A stretch of 64,000 nucleotides of DNA from Natronosalvus rutilus (GTDB lineage: Archaea; Halobacteriota; Halobacteria; Halobacteriales; Natrialbaceae): assembly GCF_024204665.1 (NCBI RefSeq), contig NZ_CP100355.1:3143451-3207450 (forward strand), in the 5' to 3' direction. The position numbers and the translations under genes are program-made. The notes below the pieces were generated by a model. It searched no databases. It was not told the origin of the DNA and worked only from the letters and a program-made list of their open reading frames with translations. Each line of letters opens with the position of its first letter. Position 1 is the stretch's first letter. This document shows positions 9,238 through 17,844 of this stretch, in pieces.

Positions 9238-10167
9238 TCACTCGTTCGCTATTCCGTACCGGCCGCCCTCTTCGCACTCTACGACGCCGTCTCGCTCGAG
9301 TCGCTCCAGGTGAGCCGCGACCTCGCCGGCCCCGAACTTGGCGTGGATCCCCTCGAGTTCGCCGAACAGGTCCCGAGCGAGGTCCCACGGCGTCGCTTCC
9401 GTGCGCGACTCGAGGGCCGTTTTGACGCGCCGCGTTCGCTCGTCGTGGTGGCCTCGAAGCGCCTCGATCCGCTCGGGGTCGACGGTTTCGCCGTGTCCTG
9501 GGCGGAGCGTCACCGCACCCGATTCGACGCCTTCGCGGGCGAGGAGTCGATCCAGCGTCTCGAGGTAGGTACCGAGCGGGTCCGTGCCGCGCGTCCGCGT
9601 GTCGCTCCCGCCGACGTTGGGGGTGTACGTGGGCAACGCGGCGTCCCCGAGGACGAGCGTCTCGTCGGTCGCGAGCGAGACGTGCCCCGCCGTGTGGCCG
9701 GGCGTCTCAAGCACCTCGAGGCCGGCGACGGTCTGCCCGTCGACCAGCGACTCGACGGGCGTCGCGTCGGGAAGCGGTGAGGGTCGATCTCCCTCGACGA
9801 CTGCGGTAACGACGTCTTCTGGGACGCCCCAGGCGACCATCGCTGCAGCGTCTCGCTCGAGTCGGGCCTCGCGCTCGGCGGCGTAGTCCGCGAGCAGTGG
9901 CGCGTCCCGCTCGCCCATCGCAACCGTCGCGTCGGCGGCTTCGGCGAGGCGCGGCGCCAGCCCGACGTGGTCGGCGTGCCAGTGGGTGCAGACGACGTAC
10001 TCGAGGTCCGCGAGCGCCTCGAGTTCGGCCTCGAGGCCGTTCTGTAGATTCGACCACGCCGACTCAGTCGGCGGTCCAGGATCGACGAGAACCCGTTCGT
10101 CGACGAGGTAGGCGCTGTTGGTTCCTTCGGGCGTCCCGCCGCCGACTGGCACTCGAACTACGGTCAT
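9238..10167 (-). CDS. Metallo-beta-lactamase-fold hydrolase with C-terminal winged helix
   Basis: 309 aa. The zinc site is clear: CTHWHADHVG (HxHxDH) near residue 78, GHTAGHVSL near 178 and LVLGDAALP near 193. The C-terminal ~70 residues (DLFGELEGIHAKFGAGEVAA, then LERLERDGVVECEEGGRYG) form a small helical/winged domain like that of LACTB2-type hydrolases. Glyoxalase II-like thioester hydrolysis or nuclease activity are both known in this fold; the substrate cannot be inferred. The ATG at 10167 puts the start at the first beta strand (TVVRVPVGG); upstream ATGs add unconserved residues. Confidence 0.85.
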   Translation of the reverse strand: MTVVRVPVGGGTPEGTNSAYLVDERVLVDPGPPTESAWSNLQNGLEAELEALADLEYVVCTHWHADHVGLAPRLAEAADATVAMGERDAPLLADYAAEREARLERDAAAMVAWGVPEDVVTAVVEGDRPSPLPDATPVESLVDGQTVAGLEVLETPGHTAGHVSLATDETLVLGDAALPTYTPNVGGSDTRTRGTDPLGTYLETLDRLLAREGVESGAVTLRPGHGETVDPERIEALRGHHDERTRRVKTALESRTEATPWDLARDLFGELEGIHAKFGAGEVAAHLERLERDGVVECEEGGRYGIANE

Positions 10168-10290
10168 AGTCGTCGTTTCGGCGCCCGGTACCTGAGTCGA
10201 ACGGTCCTGGCTCGGTCGGTTCGTGGCGCCCGCGACTGTCATGACGTCCGCAACCGTCGCGACGACTCGAGAACTGAGTCGTCGACAACA

Positions 10291-10296
10291 ATTAAG
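10291..10296 (+). promoter_or_regulatory. TATA-like box pointing to a start at 10321
   Basis: ATTAAG lies 25-30 nt before the GTG at 10321, the spacing seen for leaderless starts elsewhere in the window. It supports the view that translation originally began at 10321 rather than at 10347. Confidence 0.35.
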
Positions 10297-10346
10297 CCCC
10301 TCAAACGGCCAGTGAGAGTCGTGGATCAACGCCTCATCGTCACGAT

Positions 10347-10760
10347 GTGTTTACCGGCTACCTCGTCGGCGGCGCCCTATTCGCCATCGCCCAGTCGGCG
10401 GCCGGCGTGACGTACACGGAGAGCCAGGTCGAGTTCATCGTGCTCGTCGGCTACCTCGGCCCGCTCCTCGTGATGGGGTTCGTCTGGGTGAAGAACTACG
10501 GCTACGGCGCGCCGCTGCTGGTGGGAACGACCGCCACGACCTGCTGGTTCATCGTCTACTTCTTCTTCGTTCACGACAATCCCGCGAACGTCGGTGCCGT
10601 CACGGGTGACGGTTCGGTCGCGTACACCGTCTCCGTCGCCGCGCTCGTCGCGATGTCCCTCGTGACCGCCCTGACCGGGACGTGGCTCTGGTACTGCGAG
10701 AGCGACGGGTTTCGAGAGGCAGTCGACAACGCAATTCGCCCGACGGACGCTCGAGAGTGA
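10347..10760 (+). CDS. Small four-helix membrane protein with apparent 5' slip
   Basis: 137 aa from a GTG at 10347. Four hydrophobic segments are seen (about residues 1-20, 29-47, 52-73 and 88-110). The family is unknown to me. The start is odd: a TATA-like ATTAAG at 10291-10296 predicts a leaderless start at the GTG at 10321, whose frame (VDQRLIVTM) breaks after nine codons. Removing one TG from the TGTG at 10346-10349 would join it in frame to FTGYLVGGALFAIA and complete the first helix. Either the gene starts internally or it carries a 2-nt insertion. Confidence 0.6.
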   Translation: MFTGYLVGGALFAIAQSAAGVTYTESQVEFIVLVGYLGPLLVMGFVWVKNYGYGAPLLVGTTATTCWFIVYFFFVHDNPANVGAVTGDGSVAYTVSVAALVAMSLVTALTGTWLWYCESDGFREAVDNAIRPTDARE

Positions 10761-10793
10761 GAACGAGGGTACGTGCGAGAGCGAGAGCGCGAC

Positions 10794-11180
10794 TCAGCCC
10801 TGAAAACCAGTGAGCGACCAGGTATCGTCGTCGTCAGCTTGCCCCGAATCGAACTCGGGGGCGCTTATCAGCACGAACGCGCTCTCTTCGTCGCCGTTTC
10901 TGATCTGCCGTTCCGCCTCCGGTGCAATCCAGACCGCGTCCCCCTCCTCGACGGGGACCGACTCGTCGTCGACGCGAACCTCCGCGGCGCCTCGAACCAG
11001 GACGTACACCTCTTCGTGATCGTCGCCGGTGTGGTCGTGCGGTTTGCTGTTCCAGTTCGGCGGACACCGGGAGAACGTGACGCCGACCTGGCGACATCCC
11101 AGCGGCTCGCTCAGGAGGTGCATCGCGTCCGAGACCTGCTCGACCTCCTCGTAGTTCACCTTCCGGTAGCTCATGCTCAT
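10794..11180 (-). CDS. Cupin-domain protein
   Basis: 128 aa, single cupin barrel. Motif 1 is seen as HDHTGDDHEEVYVLVRGAAE (metal ligands His, His, Glu) near residue 48 and motif 2 as VPVEEGDAVWIAPEAERQI near 75. Such small cupins bind a metal and act as isomerases, dioxygenases or sensors; the substrate is unknown. Two ATGs (11180 and 11174) are possible; a TTTAAG box at 11204-11209 is 24-29 nt upstream of the first and favours it as a leaderless start. The gene stands alone. Confidence 0.85.
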   Translation of the reverse strand: MSMSYRKVNYEEVEQVSDAMHLLSEPLGCRQVGVTFSRCPPNWNSKPHDHTGDDHEEVYVLVRGAAEVRVDDESVPVEEGDAVWIAPEAERQIRNGDEESAFVLISAPEFDSGQADDDDTWSLTGFQG

Positions 11181-11203
11181 GGGTGAAGTTCGTGACGAGT
11201 TCT

Positions 11204-11209
11204 CTTAAA
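11204..11209 (-). promoter_or_regulatory. TATA box of the cupin gene
   Basis: On the minus strand TTTAAG sits 24-29 nt before the first ATG of the cupin gene. That is the usual distance for a leaderless haloarchaeal transcript and supports the start at 11180. Confidence 0.5.
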
Positions 11210-11283
11210 CGCTCACCCGTGTTAGCTAGCGAAGGAGATCAGCGGATTCGTCCGTCGAAGTTCCCCGGAACCTCGAGCGCGAC

Positions 11284-12288
11284 TCAGCGCCCGGGTGCGA
11301 GCACGTCGATCGTCGCTTCGATCTCCTCGGTCGTGGCCCCCCGCGGGAAGCCGATAGCGAGCGAATCGACGCCGTCGATCGCCTCGAACTTCTCGAGTTC
11401 GGCGCGGGCTCTATCGGGCGTCCCCGCCACGCCGAGGTCGTCGAGCAGGTCCTCGGGAATCAGCGAACACGCCCGCTCGTGGTCGCCGCTCGACCAGGCA
11501 GCCGCGATATCGTTCGCTTCCTCCTCGTACCCCTGCCGGGCGAGGGACTCCCGGTAGTACGTGCCCATCGCGCCGACGTAGAACGCCAGGTGCTGGCGGG
11601 CGAGGTCGCGGGCCCGTTCGCCGTCCTCGAGCGCGCAAGTGGTCAGCGAGAGCGTCACGCGAACGTCGTCGCGCTCGCGGTCACCGAGGTCGATGCCGCG
11701 CTCGAGGTCCTCCAGACGTTCGCGCATGCCCTCGGGCGTGAAGACGATGGCGTGCCAGCCGTCCGCGAACCGGCCAGCCAGTTCGACGGACTTCGGCCCC
11801 ATGCCGGCGACGTCGACGGGAATCGACGTTTCGGGCGGATCACAGCGCAACCGAAAGCCGGCCAGCGAGAATATGTCGCCGTCGTAGTACAGCGTCTCGC
11901 CGCTGGTCACCGCCCGGACGATCTCGAGGTACTCGCGCGTGCGCCGGAGGGGGCGATCGAAGTCGGCGCCGTGCCAGCCCTCGATGACGGCCGGACCACT
12001 GGGACCGATGCCGAGGCGGAGGCGGCCATCGGAGACCTCCTGGAGGGTGGCGGCCGTCTGACCCAGGAGCGCCGGGGAGCGCGAGTAGACGTTGGCGATG
12101 CTCGGGCCAATTCCGATCTCGTCGGTCTCGGTGGCGATTCGCGTGAGGACGGTTACGACGTCGCGCCCCCACGTTTCCGGGACCCACGCGCGTTCGTATC
12201 CCCGCTCCTCGCCCCGTTTGGCGATGTCGACGAGCGACTGGATGGATGGCTGTGCGGCGACGGGCAGGTGAAGCGTTTTTCTGGTCAT
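11284..12288 (-). CDS. F420-dependent luciferase-like oxidoreductase (NP1902A-type)
   Basis: 334 aa, LLM-class TIM barrel. Recognisable segments are GYERAWVPETWGRDVV near residue 34, RIATETDEIGIGPSIANV near 52, QTAATLQEVSDGRLRLGIG near 75 and VDVAGMGPKSVELAGRFADG near 155. These are typical of coenzyme F420-dependent reductases related to Mer (methylene-tetrahydromethanopterin reductase). Haloarchaea use several such paralogues on unknown substrates. A short-chain dehydrogenase gene lies just upstream on the same strand (15 nt gap), so the two probably act in one oxidation/reduction route. Confidence 0.85.
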   Translation of the reverse strand: MTRKTLHLPVAAQPSIQSLVDIAKRGEERGYERAWVPETWGRDVVTVLTRIATETDEIGIGPSIANVYSRSPALLGQTAATLQEVSDGRLRLGIGPSGPAVIEGWHGADFDRPLRRTREYLEIVRAVTSGETLYYDGDIFSLAGFRLRCDPPETSIPVDVAGMGPKSVELAGRFADGWHAIVFTPEGMRERLEDLERGIDLGDRERDDVRVTLSLTTCALEDGERARDLARQHLAFYVGAMGTYYRESLARQGYEEEANDIAAAWSSGDHERACSLIPEDLLDDLGVAGTPDRARAELEKFEAIDGVDSLAIGFPRGATTEEIEATIDVLAPGR

Positions 12289-12303
12289 AGCAGGTATCAG
12301 ATG

Positions 12304-13080
12304 TCAGGTATCGGGGTTCTCCATGATCGCTGGTTTGCCGCCGGCCTCGAGCGTCTGGCCGACGAGGTACGACGAGGCGGGGCTGGCGAGGAACTGGACG
12401 ACGTCGGCGATTTCCTCGACGGTTCCCATCCGTCGGTCGATTTCGTCGCGGTCGACCTCGTCCGCGGCGATCCCCATCTGGGCCTCGACGCCCTTCGTCG
12501 CGACGAAACCGGGAGCGACAGCGTTCACGCGGACGCCCTCACTTGCCCACTCGAAGCCCAGCGACGACGTGAGGGCGTTGACGCCGGCTTTCGCCGCCGC
12601 GTAGTGGCTCATATACGGCGCGCCCTTGATCCCGGCGACGCTCGAGAGGTTGACGACGATGCCGCCGCCGTCCTTGAGGTGGTCGGCGGCCGCGTGGGTA
12701 CACAGGTAGGTTCCAGTGAGATTGATGTCCAGGATCGTTCGCCAGCCGTTCTCGCTGATGCCGTCGAAGTTGGCCATGAAGCTGGCGCCCGCGTTGTTCA
12801 CGAGGATATCTAGTCCGCCGAACGTCTCGACGGTCGCCTCCACGAGAGCCGCGACGGCCTCGCTATCGGTCACGTCGCACTCGACGGCGAGTGTGTTTCC
12901 AGGTCGATCGCTGTCCTCGATGGCGTCGGCGACGGGATCGACGTTCTCCTGCTCGCGCGAACAGATCACGACGTCGACGCCGTCGTCGGCGAATCGCTCG
13001 GCGATGGTCCGGCCGATGCCGCTCGAGGCGCCGGTCACGATGGCGACGTCGCCGTCGACGTGGAACTGTTCGACCGTCAT
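12304..13080 (-). CDS. Short-chain dehydrogenase/reductase
   Basis: 258 aa, classical SDR. The cofactor motif is TGASSGIGRTIAERF near residue 18, the NNAG motif is VNNAGASF near 95, and the catalytic residues are Ser in NVSSVAG (~149) with Tyr and Lys in YAAAKAG (~162-166). The family oxidises or reduces alcohols, ketones or acyl carriers (FabG-like). The reaction is not determined by sequence, but it is transcribed just before the F420-dependent oxidoreductase, which suggests linked redox steps. Confidence 0.88.
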   Translation of the reverse strand: MTVEQFHVDGDVAIVTGASSGIGRTIAERFADDGVDVVICSREQENVDPVADAIEDSDRPGNTLAVECDVTDSEAVAALVEATVETFGGLDILVNNAGASFMANFDGISENGWRTILDINLTGTYLCTHAAADHLKDGGGIVVNLSSVAGIKGAPYMSHYAAAKAGVNALTSSLGFEWASEGVRVNAVAPGFVATKGVEAQMGIAADEVDRDEIDRRMGTVEEIADVVQFLASPASSYLVGQTLEAGGKPAIMENPDT

Positions 13081-13191
13081 CGCTGGTCACTCCGTCTCGT
13101 GGTACCCATGCTCGTGGCCGAATACACAGTCAACTCTCTTAACGTTGTATGTCCCGTGATCGATCGACGGGGGACGATTCTCGAGCCCGTG

Positions 13192-13200
13192 CTAAAAACA
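13192..13200 (-). terminator. U-run terminator candidate after cetZ
   Basis: On the minus strand a run of five T residues (within TGTTTTTAG) lies ~80 nt downstream of the cetZ stop. Archaeal polymerases stop at such U-runs in AT-poor DNA; no stem is needed or seen. Confidence 0.35.
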
Positions 13201-13280
13201 AGGGAGTGGGCACTCGAGGGCGGTGGCGCTAGCGGAACGTCGAAACGGATGGGCGCTCGGCCTTCTCGAACGTCTGGCGC

Positions 13281-14453
13281 CTAGAACAGCGCGTCGAGTT
13301 CACCGCTGGTGTCGAGCAGCGACTCCAGGTCGCCAGCCTGTTCAGCTCGAATCGCCGAGGTCGTCTCCTTGGTCTCGACGGCGACCGACTGAAGTTGCTC
13401 GATGCGGGGTACGTCCGTGACTCCGGAGAGGAGCACGATCGCCCCCACCTCGTCGGCGCCCGGTCGCGGATAATCGCCGCCGCGAATCTCCATGCTCCCG
13501 GTCTCCTCCTCGAGCCAGGTTCGTCCGCGCTCGATTCCCTTCCGGCTCAGTTCGTCCGGCGGGCCGGTCGCCACGACGAGCCCCTTGTCGGCGCTCGCGA
13601 CCGAACAGGGGAGCGTCAGTCGGCCCAGCGTCGCCTTTCGGACGAGACTCGTGATTCGGTTCGTCGCCTCGTGTTCGGTGCCGAAGTGGGTGCTCGAGGA
13701 CGTTCTGGAGACGCGCTCGAGGATACCGGACGTATTCGAATCGACCGACTGAGTCGCGTAGCCGATCGTGGCGATGCCGTTCTCGAGCGTGTTGATGATC
13801 TCGGAGGCGTCGACCACGCTCTCGGCGACGTGGTCGCCCGACGACACCTCGCCGGCGGCGAAGAGTCGACCGACTCGCTCGACGAGTTCCCGGTTGCTCC
13901 GTTCGAACCCGCTCTCCACCGACTCGCCGGTCTGGCGCCAGGCGTCGTTGTCGAAGACGACCAGCGAATCGACCTCGCGCGTGAAAGTCCGGAACGACCG
14001 GGCGGCGTTGAGCGTGTAGATGCCGCCCTCGTCCGTCCCGGGGAGGATGCCGAGGCCGTACACCGGCTCGTTGTAGATCCGTTTGAGGTGCGTCGCGAGC
14101 ACGGGGGCGCCGCCCGATCCCGTCCCGCCACCCAGACCAGCCACGATCAGGAAGGCGTCGAGGTCGTGGACGGGGACGCGGTCGATCGCCGTCTGTATCT
14201 CGTCGACGTCGGCTGCGGCGACCTCGGCGCCCAACTCGTTGTCGGCGCCGACCCCGTGGCCCTTCACGCGAGACTGCCCGATCAGGACGCGATTCTCGGG
14301 AGTGACGTGCTCGAGTCCGCGCAGGTCGGCCGTCGCGGTGTTGACGGCGATCGCCGCCTCGACGACGTGGCCACCGATCGTTTCGTCGAACGCACAGAAG
14401 GCGTCGACGACCTTTCCGCCTGCCTGACCGAAACCGATGAGTGCGAGTTTCAT
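13281..14453 (-). CDS. cetZ: CetZ tubulin/FtsZ-family cytoskeletal GTPase
   Basis: 390 aa. The N-terminus KLALIGFGQAGGKVVDAF (phosphate-binding T1 loop) and the tubulin signature AGLGGGTGSGGAPVLATHL near residue 107 (T4) are clear. VYGLGILPGTDEGG (~138) and DNDAWRQTGESVESGFERSN (~187) match the CetZ group rather than FtsZ. CetZ proteins polymerise with GTP and control cell shape, rod formation and motility in haloarchaea, at the inner face of the envelope. The T7 segment reads SNRELVERVG, whose acidic residue is a Glu. There is no operon partner, and the paralogue number (CetZ1-6) cannot be fixed here. Confidence 0.92.
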   Translation of the reverse strand: MKLALIGFGQAGGKVVDAFCAFDETIGGHVVEAAIAVNTATADLRGLEHVTPENRVLIGQSRVKGHGVGADNELGAEVAAADVDEIQTAIDRVPVHDLDAFLIVAGLGGGTGSGGAPVLATHLKRIYNEPVYGLGILPGTDEGGIYTLNAARSFRTFTREVDSLVVFDNDAWRQTGESVESGFERSNRELVERVGRLFAAGEVSSGDHVAESVVDASEIINTLENGIATIGYATQSVDSNTSGILERVSRTSSSTHFGTEHEATNRITSLVRKATLGRLTLPCSVASADKGLVVATGPPDELSRKGIERGRTWLEEETGSMEIRGGDYPRPGADEVGAIVLLSGVTDVPRIEQLQSVAVETKETTSAIRAEQAGDLESLLDTSGELDALF

Positions 14454-14894
14454 GGCTCTGATTCCAACGGCTACCGCCCGGTATCCCCGCCTTACAGCGC
14501 TCGCCCCGTTCCCGGCGGGCGACCGCCGCGGGAGACCTGTCTGGAAGCCGTATAGTCAGGGCCGCCTATGCGTCCATTGTTATGCCGGCCGTACTGCGAA
14601 CGCCGGGATTCGAGTGAGTGAGTAAGCAGTCGCTACGGCGCGTTTGGGAGCGATTACTCGAGCCGTACACTCGAACCAGAACTCGAGTCTCGACGCTCGA
14701 GTCTGACACTCATTTTCCGTCTCTCGCGTATCGAGCGACTGCAGGGTGCCCACTGGTGATCGTCGTGTTCGGTGAGTTCTCTCTGACGTGACCGAAGGGG
14801 TATCACCCTCGTTCGAGGACGGCAAACTGGCAAAAACACGCAATGTCGACTGAGTAGAAAGTCATATACTGCGCCGTAAGTAACCAGTGAGGTG
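14454..14894. other. 441-bp intergenic region
   Basis: Divergent spacer between cetZ and the binding-protein gene. It holds the two promoters, including CATATACT at 14863-14870, about 25-32 nt before the ATG at 14895. Scattered TCGAG repeats occur at 14658-14710. I see no further gene. Confidence 0.6.
14863..14870 (+). promoter_or_regulatory. TATA box of the family 5 binding protein
   Basis: CATATACT ends 25 nt before the ATG at 14895. GAGGTG abuts the start codon, too close to work as a ribosome site, so a leaderless message is more likely. Confidence 0.45.
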
Positions 14895-16772
14895 ATGGAT
14901 AATCGGGTACGTCGGCGAGACGTCCTGGCCACGCTCGGGGCCGGTGCCAGCGCGTCCCTCGCCGGCTGTTCGGAGTACATCTGGTCGGGAACCAATGGCA
15001 CCTCGCCCGACCCAATCTCGCTCGAGATCAAGACCGTTCCGACCGACGACGACGTCATCGCTCCGAAGATCGCGAACCAGTTGACCAACAACCTCCGTGC
15101 AGTCGGGATCGACACCGATCACGTCCCGCTCGAGGAAGCCGAACTCTACCGAGAGGTGCTAATCGAGCGAAACTACGACGTCTTCATCATTCGCCACCCC
15201 GGCTTCGACGAAATCGACTCGCTTCGATCGCTCCTCCACTCGGACTTCGTCGGCGAGCAGGGCTGGCAGAACCCGTTTCGATTCTCCGACCCGACGGCGG
15301 ACGATTTCCTCGATTCACAGCGCGAAGCGGAGGGAGGCGACCGACGCGAAATTTTCGACTCCCTGTTTACCTACCTCACCCAGGATGATACGGCTCCGTA
15401 CACCGTCGTCGCCCACCACGACCACCTCGGCGCCGTCAACACCGATCTCTCACTCTCTCGGATCCCGTTTACCCCACGGGAGTATCTCGAGGCCGTCACG
15501 AATCCACCCGACGACGAGATCGACCGACCACTCCGCGCCGGCCTGTTCGGCTATCAACGCACGTCACGCCTGAACCCGCTCGTCGTCGACCTGACCGACG
15601 TCCAGACGATTCTGGACCTGGTGTACGATCCACTCGTTCGAAAGTTCGAGGAGGAGTACGTCCACTGGCTCGCCGACGGCATCGAGTGGGAGGAATCCGG
15701 CGGCGCGCTCGAGGCGACGGTGACGCTCCACGACGGCCTCCACTGGCACGACGGCGAGCCAATCGACGCCGAGGACGTCCGGTTCACGGTCGATTTCCTC
15801 TCCGATACCTCGCTCGGAGAAGCCGAGAGCCCCGTCACGGCCCCACAGTTACGGGGTCGGCAGTCGCTGATCGACGAGGTTACCGTCGTCGGCGAGCGAA
15901 CCGCCCGCGTTCGCTTCGACGACGTCTCCCGAGAAGTGGCCCGATGGGCGCTCACGCTCCCGCTCCTTCCCGAGCACATCTGGTACGAGCGGTCAGAACT
16001 CGTCGGCGATCACCAGACTGACGCCCTTGAGTGGGACAACTCCGAACCCATCGGTTCCGGCCTATTCGCGTTCGTCGAGTCCGAAGACGGGGAGTCGGTC
16101 ACCCTCGAGTTGTTCGAGGACCACGTGCTGTACGAACCCGAATCCGCGGACGAAGACGAACCGGCGACGGACGACCCCGTAACGGAGCCCGAGTCAGACG
16201 GTGGCGGGGCCAACGAGACGGACGATGAACTCGAGGATGGGAACGGGGACGGGGATGCAGATGGGGACGATCAGTTCGACGACGAAGACACGTCCACAGA
16301 GACCGACGCCAGATTCGACGGCCTCGAGTTTCGCGTCCTCCCGAACGTCGGCGCCGCTCTCGACGCGCTGATCGACGGCAACCTCGACTTCATCGCCAAT
16401 CAGATTCCGGCGGCCCAACTCGACGAAGTCGCGGACGAGGAAGCCATACGGACGACGACCCAGGACACCGGGGCGTTCTACATGATCGGGTACAACCTGA
16501 CTCACTCCTCACTCGGCAATCCGCGGTTCAGAGGCGTGATATCGCAGTTGATCGACCGCGAAAACGCAGCCGAAGGAATTTTTCACGGGTATGCGAGGGC
16601 GCCAGAGACCCAGAGCGCCTTCGTCGGCATCCCCGACGACCGATGGGACACCGACCGGCGCGCCTCGGGATACGCATTTCCGGGTCAGGACGGGGAACTC
16701 GACGAAGAGCAGGCACGAGGGCTGTTCGAGGAGGCCGGATACAGTTACGTCAACGGCGAACTCGTCGAGTGA
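14895..16772 (+). CDS. Oligopeptide/nickel-type ABC substrate-binding lipoprotein (SBP family 5)
   Basis: 625 aa. Tat signal RRRDVLATLGAGASASLAGC, then two lobes of the family 5 periplasmic-type fold. Diagnostic pieces are LNPLVVDLTDVQTILDLVYD near residue 215, LHDGLHWHDGEPIDAEDVRF near 275 and LIDRENAAEGIFHGYA near 552. A ~50-residue Asp/Glu/Asn/Gly insertion (about 415-470) interrupts the ligand-binding domain and looks like a halophilic surface loop. No permease or ATPase genes follow, so this is an orphan receptor, perhaps serving a transporter elsewhere. The ligand may be peptide or another solute. Confidence 0.85.
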   Translation: MDNRVRRRDVLATLGAGASASLAGCSEYIWSGTNGTSPDPISLEIKTVPTDDDVIAPKIANQLTNNLRAVGIDTDHVPLEEAELYREVLIERNYDVFIIRHPGFDEIDSLRSLLHSDFVGEQGWQNPFRFSDPTADDFLDSQREAEGGDRREIFDSLFTYLTQDDTAPYTVVAHHDHLGAVNTDLSLSRIPFTPREYLEAVTNPPDDEIDRPLRAGLFGYQRTSRLNPLVVDLTDVQTILDLVYDPLVRKFEEEYVHWLADGIEWEESGGALEATVTLHDGLHWHDGEPIDAEDVRFTVDFLSDTSLGEAESPVTAPQLRGRQSLIDEVTVVGERTARVRFDDVSREVARWALTLPLLPEHIWYERSELVGDHQTDALEWDNSEPIGSGLFAFVESEDGESVTLELFEDHVLYEPESADEDEPATDDPVTEPESDGGGANETDDELEDGNGDGDADGDDQFDDEDTSTETDARFDGLEFRVLPNVGAALDALIDGNLDFIANQIPAAQLDEVADEEAIRTTTQDTGAFYMIGYNLTHSSLGNPRFRGVISQLIDRENAAEGIFHGYARAPETQSAFVGIPDDRWDTDRRASGYAFPGQDGELDEEQARGLFEEAGYSYVNGELVE

Positions 16773-16901
16773 TCGAACGCGTCAGTTTTGCACACTCGAG
16801 CCCTCGGTCACAGTGCATACCCGGGCTTTCGGTCGGTCACCGTACACTAATTCGCCCGCGAGCAGATTGTTTTAACCCCGTCGAGAACGTACCGGGAGCG
16901 T

Positions 16902-17792
16902 ATGGCACTCGAAGGAGTCGTGCTGGACCTCGCGCTCGGCGTCGGCGTGATGCTCTGCTCTGCGACGCTGGTCCTGGTCGGGCCGGCACGATTCACCCGC
17001 GCACTCAGGGATGCCGGCTCGCGGTTTCGAAACGCATCCCTCACTCTCGGCACCTTCCTCGGTGTGTTGCTCCTCAGATGGGGGTCCTCCCAGAGCGTCC
17101 CGTGGACCTCCCAGGACGTCATGTCGTGGTTACAGTTTCGCGTCGTCGGCCGAAACATCACGCCGCTGATCGACCGATTCGAGCGGGAACTGTTCGCCGA
17201 GAACCCCGTCATCGTACTCCAGTCGCTCGAGAGCGACCTCCTGACGTCGTTTTTCGTCTTCAGTTACCTCTATGGCTACGCCTTCTTGCTCCTGTTCCCG
17301 TTCGTCGCGTACTTCTCGCTAGGGCGAATGGACCGGTTCAATTCGCTGGTGCTCGCGTTTACGGCGAATTACGCCATCGGCCTGCTCTGTTACGTGTTGT
17401 TCATCGCCTACGGGCCGCGAAACCTGCTCGCCCTCGAGGTCGTCCCGCTCCTCTACGAGTCCTATCCACAGGCCCGGTTCCTGACCAACGAGATCAACCA
17501 GAACACGAACGTCTTCCCCTCGCTTCACACGTCGCTATCGGTGAGCGTCTTCTTCCTCGCGCTGGCGACCCGCGACGAGTATCCGCTTTGGGTGCCCATC
17601 TCGGGCATCCTGGCGCTGAGCGTCGTGGTATCGACGATGTACCTCGGCATCCACTGGTTCTCGGATGTCGCCGCCGGGATCGTTCTCGCGGCCGTGAGCG
17701 TCTACATCGGGCTCAACTTCGACCTCGAGAAGTACCGACGGCCGCTCCTGGCAGCTGCGTCGCGCCAGGCCAGCCGAGTGAACGGGAGGTAG
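16902..17792 (+). CDS. PAP2-superfamily membrane phosphatase
   Basis: 296 aa with six or so membrane helices. The phosphatase motifs in the C-terminal half are the PSLHTS segment (FPSLHTSLSVSVF near residue 206) and LGIHWFSDVAAGIVLA near 248, which supply the catalytic His and the His/Asp pair. This is the PAP2_3 group, which includes inositol-phosphoceramide synthase-like and lipid phosphate phosphatases. The active site faces outward. A role in polar lipid or polyprenyl phosphate turnover is likely but not shown. A TTTAAC box at 16871-16876 precedes the ATG by ~26 nt. Confidence 0.82.
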   Translation: MALEGVVLDLALGVGVMLCSATLVLVGPARFTRALRDAGSRFRNASLTLGTFLGVLLLRWGSSQSVPWTSQDVMSWLQFRVVGRNITPLIDRFERELFAENPVIVLQSLESDLLTSFFVFSYLYGYAFLLLFPFVAYFSLGRMDRFNSLVLAFTANYAIGLLCYVLFIAYGPRNLLALEVVPLLYESYPQARFLTNEINQNTNVFPSLHTSLSVSVFFLALATRDEYPLWVPISGILALSVVVSTMYLGIHWFSDVAAGIVLAAVSVYIGLNFDLEKYRRPLLAAASRQASRVNGR

Positions 17793-17844
17793 GGTATCTG
17801 GGAGTGGACACGGGATTGACCACTCGTCGACACCACGAATCCCC

